Both the position numbers and the translations under genes were made by a program. DNA of 38,239 bases from Rikenellaceae bacterium (GTDB lineage Bacteria; Bacteroidota; Bacteroidia; Bacteroidales; Rikenellaceae), in contig SUZK01000011.1 of the NCBI GenBank assembly GCA_015059955.1, positions 1-38,239 of the forward strand, given 5' to 3'. Shown one piece after another: positions 1 through 7,181 of the stretch. The notes under the pieces were generated by a model. That model saw nothing but the letters and a program-made list of their open reading frames with translations, did not search any database and was not told where the DNA came from. How positions within the stretch are numbered: the stretch's first letter is position 1; each line of letters opens with the position of its first letter.

Positions 1-125
1 AGATTTTGACATAAAAATAGAGATTAGTAGAAAACATTTTCTACTAATCTCTAAAATATCGCTGTAATTTACAAATATTCAGTTACTTATTTATTATCCC
101 AAGCGCCGCTTTTTGCATCATTACC
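1..125. repeat. Left copy of 125-bp terminal inverted repeat
   Basis: Positions 1-125 are the exact reverse complement of 38114-38238; base p pairs with 38239-p and identity stops at 126. Inside is a perfect 17-bp inverted repeat (18-34 and 37-53) with a 2-nt loop. No coding sequence was found. It may be the end of a mobile element or a dispersed repeat at which the assembly stopped. Confidence 0.9.
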
Positions 126-150
126 GTAATTTACAATTTGCACTGCAAAG

Positions 151-181
151 AAAAGACCGAGCCACACGGCTCGGTCTTTTT
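151..181 (-). terminator. Terminator of ruvB
   Basis: A 13-bp stem (151-163 with 168-180) with a 4-nt loop lies just downstream of the ruvB stop. Its A/T-rich arms give a U-rich 3' side on the minus strand, as expected for an intrinsic terminator. Confidence 0.8.
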
Positions 182-211
182 GTTTGTTGAGGTCTTGTGC
201 GCTACGATAGC

Positions 212-1228
212 CTAAAATAGCGACTGCTCCTCGCTGCTGCCGTATGCGTAACCGAGGTGGCGATATGCAAGCTCTGTCGCCTCACGGCCGCGTGGTGTTC
301 GCTTGAGAAAACCCTCCTTGATGAGGAATGGCTCGTATACCTCCTCAACCGTTCCAGCTTCCTCGCTTACGGCTGTTGCTACGGTGTTGAGACCCACGGG
401 GCCACCGTTAAACTTTTCGATTATTGTTGCCAAAATCTTGTTATCCATCTGGTCGAGGCCGCGAGCATCAATGTTGAGCGCAGCAAGTGCTATGCGGGTG
501 ATGTCGACGTCGATATGTCCCTCACCCTCGACCATCGCAAAGTCGCGCACACGACGCAATAGGGCGTTGGCAATACGGGGAGTGCCTCGCGAGCGTAGGG
601 CTATCTCGAGTGCTGCATCGTCGTCTATCGAGATATCGAGAATTGCTGCCGAGCGCTTTACGATACCCGCTAATACTGGGGCGTCGTAATACTCTAAGTG
701 ACAGGTAATTCCGAAGCGAGCGCGTAGCGGCGATGTGAGAAGACCACTGCGCGTTGTAGCTCCTACAAGTGTGAACGGCGCAAGCTCAATCTGTATGCTT
801 CGTGCCGCGGGACCCTTGTCCAAGACGATGTCTATTTTGTAGTCCTCCATCGCCGAGTAGAGATACTCCTCGACAATGGGGCTTAGGCGGTGTATCTCGT
901 CAATGAATAGCACGTCGCCAGGGTTAAGGTTCGTAAGTAGGCCTGCCAAGTCGCCTGGTTTGTCGAGTACGGGGCCTGATGTAACCTTTAGCTGTGCCCC
1001 CATCTCGTTGGCGATAATGTTGGCAAGTGTTGTCTTACCGAGTCCTGGAGGGCCGTGTAGAAGCACGTGGTCGAGTGAGTCGCCACGCATCAGGGCGGCC
1101 TTGATAAATATCTTTAAGTTGGCAACAATCTTATCTTGACCCGCAAAGTTTTGAAGCTGTTGTGGGCGTATGCGACTCTCAAACTCCTTGTCGCTTTCGA
1201 TGTTGCGCATGTTTCTGTCTACTGCCAT
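212..1228 (-). CDS. ruvB: Holliday junction branch migration helicase RuvB
   Basis: RuvB is the hexameric AAA+ motor that, with RuvA, drives branch migration of Holliday junctions in recombinational repair. The 338-residue product has Walker [10 protein letters not shown] at 59-67, Walker B with DEIH at 110-113, the RuvB signature GATTRSG, and the C-terminal winged-helix region including RTPRGR. Length is normal for the family. A longer reading frame extends to 1282, but a TAnnTTTG -7 box (1252-1259, minus strand) lies inside that extension, so the start at 1228 (MAVDRN) is preferred. It is transcribed alone and divergently from the nuclease operon. Family assignment is near certain; the start is a choice. 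Confidence 0.97.
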   Translation of the reverse strand: MAVDRNMRNIESDKEFESRIRPQQLQNFAGQDKIVANLKIFIKAALMRGDSLDHVLLHGPPGLGKTTLANIIANEMGAQLKVTSGPVLDKPGDLAGLLTNLNPGDVLFIDEIHRLSPIVEEYLYSAMEDYKIDIVLDKGPAARSIQIELAPFTLVGATTRSGLLTSPLRARFGITCHLEYYDAPVLAGIVKRSAAILDISIDDDAALEIALRSRGTPRIANALLRRVRDFAMVEGEGHIDVDITRIALAALNIDARGLDQMDNKILATIIEKFNGGPVGLNTVATAVSEEAGTVEEVYEPFLIKEGFLKRTPRGREATELAYRHLGYAYGSSEEQSLF

Positions 1229-1251
1229 AGCAATACAAATGTTTTCATTTG

Positions 1252-1259
1252 CAAATATA
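1252..1259 (-). promoter_or_regulatory. -7 box of ruvB promoter
   Basis: TATATTTG on the minus strand, 23 nt upstream of the chosen ruvB start. No convincing -33 TTTG is present. Confidence 0.6.
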
Positions 1260-1450
1260 CAATTTTGTCGCGAAAAATACAATACCTAATGATGTGTACC
1301 TCGCATTTAGAGGATGTGGGTCGTTTCAAAATGGTTAAATTTCGGTCACATTTTAATTGTGCTATTGCGTATCGCATTTCGATTGAATACATTTGCAGTG
1401 TTGATATATGGCCGATTGATAATGTAATCTTGGTAGTAGTACTATTTAAT

Positions 1451-1482
1451 TTTGTCAATTCGAAAATTATATCGTATATTTG
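1451..1482 (+). promoter_or_regulatory. Promoter of the nuclease/TonB operon
   Basis: TTTG at 1451-1454 and TATATTTG at 1475-1482, with a 20-nt gap, match the Bacteroidota sigma-ABfr consensus. The implied leader to the ATG at 1568 is about 80 nt. Confidence 0.8.
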
Positions 1483-1567
1483 CATGCTATATCTCTATAA
1501 GAGATATATGAATGTTGGAACATACTTTTTAACTTTTTATTAATTAACTTAATTAAACATTTAAATT

Positions 1568-4500
1568 ATGGCAAACAAACTTTTCAAGTCATTCTTTGCT
1601 GTTGCGATGCTTATGGGTGCTGCTCTTAGCTTCGTAGCATGCGAGAAGGAGGGTGATGATGTTGTTGCTGATCCTTCGGTAGAGGTGTCGGCTACATCAT
1701 TGAACTTCACCAACGAGGAGGGTAACCAGACAATTGAGGTTAAGGCCAACGCTGATTGGAAGGTCGAGACCGATGCTGATTGGGTTACTGTAACTCCTGC
1801 CGCTGGTAAGGGTGATGCTACTGTTACAGTAGCGGTGTCAGCTAATGACACAGGTGCTGTGCGTACAACCGTTGTTAAGGTTATCGCATTGCATAAGGAG
1901 TATGGCGCTTGGGACACCGAGAAGGTGACCGTATCTCAGTCTGCTACTGAGACTCCCACAGTAGAGGAGAAGTTGCTTTATAGCGACGACTTCGATGGCG
2001 AGGAGGCTACCCAGACCTATGGTTCTGGTTCATCATGGCCATACATCGATCAGTTCCCACAGTTCGCTAACCAGGAGGGTCCTGCAGCTGAGAATGTAAC
2101 TTACTCTGGTAAGGGCGTATCTGTACGTGCTAACTCTACATCGGATAGCCAGTACTCAGACTACGCTGGCTCTGGCTTGAACAACATCTTCTTTGGCTCA
2201 TCGGCATACTTCCAGGTGAACAACATCACATTGGAGGCTGGTCAAACTAACCTTAAGCTTACCTTTGGTTCGGAGAAGTATACCCAGGATGGCGACAGCA
2301 CATTCAAGACAGAGGAGTTCCGCATCTACGTATCTAAGGATGGCAACGCTTGGGCTGAGATTAAGGAGTATACATTTGCTGGTACTGAGGGAGGCCGCTG
2401 GAACGTTGCTACCGCAGAGTTCACTTTGAACGCAGTTCCTGAGACTCTCTACCTCAAGTTTGCTGCATCGGTAGCAAGCGTATATCGTCTCGATGACGTT
2501 AAGCTCTACACTGGTAATGGTGGTCAGACTATCGACCTTGATAACGTCGAGGCTCCACAGCCATCTGAGGCTAAGAAGGTAACTGTCGCTGAGTTCTTGG
2601 CAGCTGCTGAGGATTCAACTATCTACGAACTTACAGGTGTAATTACTCGCATGTATCGTGAGAACAATGAGAATGATACTCTCTACGGTAACTTCTATCT
2701 TGAGGATGCGACTGGCGAAGTTCTTATCTATGGTCTTATGGACAAGGATGGTAACAAGTATTGGACTGCTTCTGGTGTGAAGATTGGTGATACTATTACT
2801 GTTCAAACTGTTCGTACATCGTACAACGGTACTCCTCAGGGTAAGAACGCTACTTATATCTCACACACTGCTGGTAGCGGTGAGACTCCAGGGCCAGAAC
2901 CAGAGCCTGCTGAGGGCCCTTATGCTTCGGATGCTCCATTCGTATGCTCAACTGATGACTCGACAAATTGCGTTTACAGCCTCGGTACTACAACTATCGA
3001 CGGCAGCGCTGCAACAGGCTTCAAGCTTGGTACTGGTAAGAAGAGTGGTTACTTCAAGTCGGCTGCTTTGGGCGTATCTGGCGACAAGTATCTAAACTTC
3101 TATGCTGTGGCTTGGAAGGATAAGAGCGCTACTCTCTACTATCGTGTTGATGGAGGTGCTGCTCAGAGCTTGACTCCTGCCGCTAACGCTGGCGCTACAA
3201 GCAATCCTCCTTATGATGCTTTGGCATTTGCTGATACTGACCACTACTCAGTGAAGCTTACCGGCTTGACTGCTACATCTACTATCGAGTTCTCTACTGA
3301 TGAGTCGTTCTCGGTAGTTTCAAACGAGACCAGCGGTCGTGCTATCGTTTGCGGTGTTAAGCTTACCGATGAGCCTATCGGCAATGAGGGCGGCAACGAC
3401 ACTCCAACTCCAGAGCCAGGTGTAGTTAAGGCTACTGTTGCTGAGTTCTTGGCAGCTGCTGAGGATTCAACTATCTACGAGCTTACAGGTGTGATTACTC
3501 GTATGTATCGTGAGAACAATGAGAATGATACTCTCTACGGTAACTTCTATCTTGAGGATGCGACTGGCGAAGTTCTTATCTATGGTCTTATGGACAAGGA
3601 TGGTAACAAGTATTGGACTGCTTCTGGTGTGAAGATTGGTGATACTATTACTGTTCAAACTGTTCGTACATCGTACAACGGTACTCCTCAGGGTAAGAAC
3701 GCTACTTATATCTCACACACTGCTGGTAGCGGTGAGACTCCAGAGCCAGAACCAGAGCCAACTCCTGGCGACACAATGACTATTGCTGATGTCTTGGCTA
3801 AGGGCAATGGCGCAACTATCGGTGGCGTTATCGAGGGCGTTGTAATCTCTAATATGGATCTCAACAACCTTACCTCAAAGAAGGGTCTCTATGTTCAGGA
3901 TGAGACTGGTGCTTTGCAGTTCTACCTTGCAGCTAACCACGAGTTTGCTTTTGGTACTAAGGTTAAGATCGATCTTACAACTGCTACTCTCGGCTCGTAC
4001 AATGGTGCTGTTCAGGTTAGCGGCGTAGGTTTGGATAAGATTACTGTTGTTTCTACTGATAACGCAGTAGAGGCTAAAACTGTATCTATGGCTGACTTCC
4101 TCGCTAACAAGTATGAGGGCCAGTATATCGCTCTTGAGGGTGTTCAGGTTGCCTCTGCAGACCTTACAAAGACATGGGTTATGGGTGGCGCACACACCTC
4201 TATCACTATGGAGGATGCTAATGGCAATAGCTTCGTAGTATTCTCGTCTAAGTACGCTTCATACGGCACAGAGACTGTAGCTCAGGGTGCTGGTACACTT
4301 AAGGGTATCTCATCTATCAACAACGGCAACATGCAGATTATCTTTGCTCAGACCTCTGACTATGCTGGTCTAAGTGGAGAGCGTTTTGGTAATGCTGGTG
4401 GCGAGACTCCAGAGCCAGAGCCAACTCCTGGTGATGGAGATGTGGTAGTTTTGACAATGGCTGACTATTTCTCAGCTGCGGAGGAGATTGTTAATACAGA

Positions 4501-4810
4501 TGGCACAGCTAAGAGCTACACATTTGGTGATTATACATTCTCATTCTCAAAAGTAAATAGCAATGCATCTAATTACAATGCTTCTGATGCGGGTATTCGT
4601 TTCTATCAGGGTGATGTGATGACTATTGATGCTGGTAGCAAGACTATGACTAAGATTGAGTTCGAGACATATGGAGGTAAGACAGGTCCTTTTACCTCAA
4701 ACGTGGGTAGTGTAGAAGGTACTACTTGGACTGGATCTGCCTCTTCTGTTGAGCTTACAGCATCTGCACAGGTGCGCTTTAAGAGTGTAACAATCACTCT
4801 CGCTGAGTAA
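1568..4810 (+). CDS. BACON and OB-fold repeat lipoprotein
   Basis: This 1080-residue predicted lipoprotein starts with a signal peptide and lipobox FVAC (Cys25). The acidic residues after the cysteine resemble Bacteroidota lipoprotein export signals, suggesting surface display. A BACON domain follows at about 37-115 and a jelly-roll-like segment at about 135-315. Then come two almost identical copies of an OB-fold-like module starting near residues 342 and 626, separated by an Asp/Ser-rich beta segment. Further DUF5689/OB-like modules lie at about 735-935, and a final beta domain ends at 1080. Linkers are Pro/Glu-rich (PEPEPTPG). It is first in an operon with two nucleases, a TonB receptor and a DUF5689 lipoprotein, so binding of extracellular nucleic acid is a reasonable inference. 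Exact function is unknown. Confidence 0.85.
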   Translation: MANKLFKSFFAVAMLMGAALSFVACEKEGDDVVADPSVEVSATSLNFTNEEGNQTIEVKANADWKVETDADWVTVTPAAGKGDATVTVAVSANDTGAVRTTVVKVIALHKEYGAWDTEKVTVSQSATETPTVEEKLLYSDDFDGEEATQTYGSGSSWPYIDQFPQFANQEGPAAENVTYSGKGVSVRANSTSDSQYSDYAGSGLNNIFFGSSAYFQVNNITLEAGQTNLKLTFGSEKYTQDGDSTFKTEEFRIYVSKDGNAWAEIKEYTFAGTEGGRWNVATAEFTLNAVPETLYLKFAASVASVYRLDDVKLYTGNGGQTIDLDNVEAPQPSEAKKVTVAEFLAAAEDSTIYELTGVITRMYRENNENDTLYGNFYLEDATGEVLIYGLMDKDGNKYWTASGVKIGDTITVQTVRTSYNGTPQGKNATYISHTAGSGETPGPEPEPAEGPYASDAPFVCSTDDSTNCVYSLGTTTIDGSAATGFKLGTGKKSGYFKSAALGVSGDKYLNFYAVAWKDKSATLYYRVDGGAAQSLTPAANAGATSNPPYDALAFADTDHYSVKLTGLTATSTIEFSTDESFSVVSNETSGRAIVCGVKLTDEPIGNEGGNDTPTPEPGVVKATVAEFLAAAEDSTIYELTGVITRMYRENNENDTLYGNFYLEDATGEVLIYGLMDKDGNKYWTASGVKIGDTITVQTVRTSYNGTPQGKNATYISHTAGSGETPEPEPEPTPGDTMTIADVLAKGNGATIGGVIEGVVISNMDLNNLTSKKGLYVQDETGALQFYLAANHEFAFGTKVKIDLTTATLGSYNGAVQVSGVGLDKITVVSTDNAVEAKTVSMADFLANKYEGQYIALEGVQVASADLTKTWVMGGAHTSITMEDANGNSFVVFSSKYASYGTETVAQGAGTLKGISSINNGNMQIIFAQTSDYAGLSGERFGNAGGETPEPEPTPGDGDVVVLTMADYFSAAEEIVNTDGTAKSYTFGDYTFSFSKVNSNASNYNASDAGIRFYQGDVMTIDAGSKTMTKIEFETYGGKTGPFTSNVGSVEGTTWTGSASSVELTASAQVRFKSVTITLAE
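2591..2907 (+). repeat. Intragenic direct repeat, copy 1
   Basis: About 317 bp repeated 852 bp downstream (3443-3759). The stretch 2651-2891 is identical base for base, including silent positions. It encodes one OB-fold-like module of the lipoprotein. Confidence 0.92.
3443..3759 (+). repeat. Intragenic direct repeat, copy 2
   Basis: Second copy of the OB-fold-like module repeat. Silent differences occur only near the left end; the core is identical to copy 1, pointing to recent duplication or gene conversion. Confidence 0.92.
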
Positions 4811-4833
4811 TACTAAATATCTCGTCGCCGAAT

Positions 4834-4860
4834 GCTTGGGTGGGGTAGTCCCACCCAAGC
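4834..4860 (+). promoter_or_regulatory. Strong intercistronic hairpin
   Basis: An 11-bp GC-rich perfect stem (4834-4844 with 4850-4860) and 5-nt loop sits between the lipoprotein stop and the nuclease start. The nearest T-run is about 28 nt away, so it is not a classic terminator. It may limit readthrough or protect the upstream message from 3' decay. Confidence 0.6.
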
Positions 4861-4897
4861 GGGCGAGGGGTTAATCTCTAACAAAACTTTTTTAACT

Positions 4898-6100
4898 ATG
4901 CAGAAGTGTGTGTGGAGCGTTATGGCGATATTGAGCCTTATGGTGGTTGCTATATCGACTGTGCGATGCGAGAAGAACGATGGCCGTATTGAGAGCCAGG
5001 CCTATATAAACACAGAGACTGTAAAGGGTGATAGTAAGAATTGCGCTGTTGTGTTAAGAGCAGAACAGGGTACGTCTTATCAAATCACCATTCAGTCTGT
5101 TGGCGATGATTGGGCGCACTTCTCGGATGGCAGCAACCAAATTGAGGGCGTTATGGATAGCACCGATAAGGTTGTCTACATCTACTTCTCGAAGAACGAT
5201 TCGGGCGAGAGCCGCGAGGCAAATGTATATGTCGACTTCTCGTATGGTGGCACATTCTCGCTATTCTTTACGCAGGAGAGCTATGATAGCTCGATAGCAT
5301 TTAGCCGTGAGTGGGCGGAGCTGCCTTTGTGCAAAAAGGAGAACGACTATATCTTCAATACACACTACGGTAAATTAGGTCTCAAGGATAATGCACGTAA
5401 CTACACCTATTGCTTCGATCCTAAGGTGCGTGCCTCGTTGTGGGTGGCTTACCCGCTACATAGCTCGCATATGTCGGGCGAGGGTAACCGTAATTATAGC
5501 TCGTTTGGCTACGACCCTGATGTGGATAATGAGGTGCAGGCAAACCTTACTAAGTCGTATAATGGCTGGTATGACCGTGGCCATCAGCTCCCGGCGGCAG
5601 ATCGTAAGTGCTCGCAGCAGATGATGGACCAGACGTTCTACGCTACGAATATGACCCCTCAGCAGTATAGCTTCAATCAGAATAAGTGGGGCGTGTTGGA
5701 GGGTCGTGTGCGTAATATGTCGTGCAACGATACGCTCTACGTCGTTACGGGTGCCTACTTCGACGGTCTGCACCACTCGTCGATAGATGGTGCTACCACA
5801 GACCGCTCTGGTAACCAGTGCCCAACGCCAACGCACTATTACAAGGCGTTGTTGCGTACGAAGAAGGGTAATACGGGTAAGCGTATCGACGAGATTACCG
5901 ACCCTAACCAGTTGCGTGCCATTGTCTTCTGGATGGAGCATAAGAATACGGGCGAGGATACCTCGATTACCTCTGCCGATTGCATATCGGTGGCCGAGTT
6001 GGAGCAGAAGACGGGATTTACCTTCTTCCCGATGATTGATGACTCGATTGAGCAGAAGGTTAAGGGTACGGCTGTGCCTTCGGAGTGGGGCGTATACTAA
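4898..6100 (+). CDS. Secreted DNA/RNA non-specific endonuclease
   Basis: Member of the NUC (beta-beta-alpha-metal) endonuclease family, which cleaves single- and double-stranded DNA and RNA with one metal ion and a catalytic histidine. The DRGH motif is at 226-229 with H229 the expected general base, followed by ATNMTPQ and FNQNKWGVLE, where the metal-binding Asn is expected. An N-terminal signal peptide ends near Cys24; Arg before the cysteine makes the lipobox atypical, so lipidation is uncertain. Residues about 40-130 look like a BACON-type domain. An upstream in-frame ATG at 4832 would fold the intercistronic hairpin into the coding region and remove the signal peptide from the N-terminus, so 4898 is preferred. 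It probably cuts extracellular nucleic acid outside the cell or in the periplasm. Confidence 0.92.
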   Translation: MQKCVWSVMAILSLMVVAISTVRCEKNDGRIESQAYINTETVKGDSKNCAVVLRAEQGTSYQITIQSVGDDWAHFSDGSNQIEGVMDSTDKVVYIYFSKNDSGESREANVYVDFSYGGTFSLFFTQESYDSSIAFSREWAELPLCKKENDYIFNTHYGKLGLKDNARNYTYCFDPKVRASLWVAYPLHSSHMSGEGNRNYSSFGYDPDVDNEVQANLTKSYNGWYDRGHQLPAADRKCSQQMMDQTFYATNMTPQQYSFNQNKWGVLEGRVRNMSCNDTLYVVTGAYFDGLHHSSIDGATTDRSGNQCPTPTHYYKALLRTKKGNTGKRIDEITDPNQLRAIVFWMEHKNTGEDTSITSADCISVAELEQKTGFTFFPMIDDSIEQKVKGTAVPSEWGVY

Positions 6101-6133
6101 TAGCAAAATGATAATTACTAAATAATAACTACT

Positions 6134-7165
6134 ATGAGAAAATTATTGTTGATTCTATCCGTTATGGTTGTCTCTGTGGCTACTGTCGTAGCGCAGGATA
6201 AGCCATATATGGTGGCATTCTACAACCTCGAAAATCTCTTCGACATCTACGATGACCCAGAGACTCACGACGAGGAGTTTACGCCCGATGGCATTAAGCA
6301 GTGGAATGAGACGAAGTATCAGAAGAAGCTCACGAACATGGAGCGCGTACTCTTCGATATGGCGGCAATTCAGAAGGACTATCCAATCGTCATTGGCGTC
6401 TCGGAGATCGAGAACCGATCAGTATTGGAGGACCTTATCTCGCAGCCTAAGCTCAAGGGTGCAAACTATCGCATCTGCCACTACGACTCGCCTGATGCTC
6501 GTGGTGTCGATGTTGCATTCTTGTATCGCGCCGATGTCTTCAAACTTGAGGGCTCGGATAATATCAAGCTTGTTGTCGAGGAGCTTCCCGACTTTCGCAC
6601 TCGAGACTTTGTGGTGATGTGGGGTACTATCGAGGGTGAGCCATTCTACTTCCTTGTGTCGCACTGGCCATCACGCCTCGGTGGCAAGGAGGCTTCGCAG
6701 TTCAAGCGTGATGCTTGCGCTAAGCAGATTCGCGAGATTAAGGATAAGCTCTTGGCCGAGAACCCCAATACGAAGGTTATCGTCATGGGTGACTTCAACG
6801 ACGATGCCACCGACGCCAGCCTCGTTAAGGTTATGGGTGCTAAGGGTAAGGTGAAGGATCTTGCTGAGGGTGACTTCTTCAACCCATTCTTCCAGATGCT
6901 TCGTGCTGGTCACGGCACGCTTGCATATCAGGATATGTGGAACCTCTTTGATAACATCTGCGTAACAGAGAACTTGGTCAACGATGAGCCAGGCAAGCTA
7001 AAGCTTATCAAGGGTAAGAAGTTCTATGGTAACATCTTTAGACGCCCCTATATGCTTCAGCAGGAGGGCCAGTATAAGGACTACCCATTGCGTACGTTCG
7101 TTACCAATAACTTCCAGAACGGCTTCTCGGATCACTTCCCCGTATATATATACATAGGTAAGTAA
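6134..7165 (+). CDS. Secreted endonuclease/exonuclease/phosphatase-family enzyme
   Basis: The 343-residue product has a type I signal peptide ending near VVA-QD and the full EEP (DNase I-like) active-site set: N31 in YNLENLFD, E91 in SEIEN, the SHWPSR segment, D220 and N222 in GDFND, and the terminal SDH with D333 and H334. EEP enzymes hydrolyse phosphodiester or phosphomonoester bonds; the exact substrate cannot be read from sequence. It lies 33 nt after the NUC endonuclease and 16 nt before the TonB receptor, so the likely role is further processing of nucleic-acid fragments produced by its neighbour. Confidence 0.92.
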   Translation: MRKLLLILSVMVVSVATVVAQDKPYMVAFYNLENLFDIYDDPETHDEEFTPDGIKQWNETKYQKKLTNMERVLFDMAAIQKDYPIVIGVSEIENRSVLEDLISQPKLKGANYRICHYDSPDARGVDVAFLYRADVFKLEGSDNIKLVVEELPDFRTRDFVVMWGTIEGEPFYFLVSHWPSRLGGKEASQFKRDACAKQIREIKDKLLAENPNTKVIVMGDFNDDATDASLVKVMGAKGKVKDLAEGDFFNPFFQMLRAGHGTLAYQDMWNLFDNICVTENLVNDEPGKLKLIKGKKFYGNIFRRPYMLQQEGQYKDYPLRTFVTNNFQNGFSDHFPVYIYIGK

Positions 7166-7181
7166 ATTTAATATATATCGT

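Larger units (their letters stand above)
1229..1567. other. 339-nt divergent intergenic region
   Basis: AT-rich spacer between ruvB and the nuclease operon. It holds the ruvB -7 box, a strong forward promoter (1451-1482) and a weaker forward candidate TACATTTG at 1388-1395. Short open frames through it have no recognisable protein character. Confidence 0.6.

Noticed and set aside
18..53. Terminal hairpin as a CRISPR repeat
   Set aside because: Only one unit per window end, no spacer array and no cas genes.
4832..4897. Upstream start for the NUC endonuclease
   Set aside because: It would translate through the intercistronic hairpin and bury the signal peptide; 4898 gives a normal export signal.
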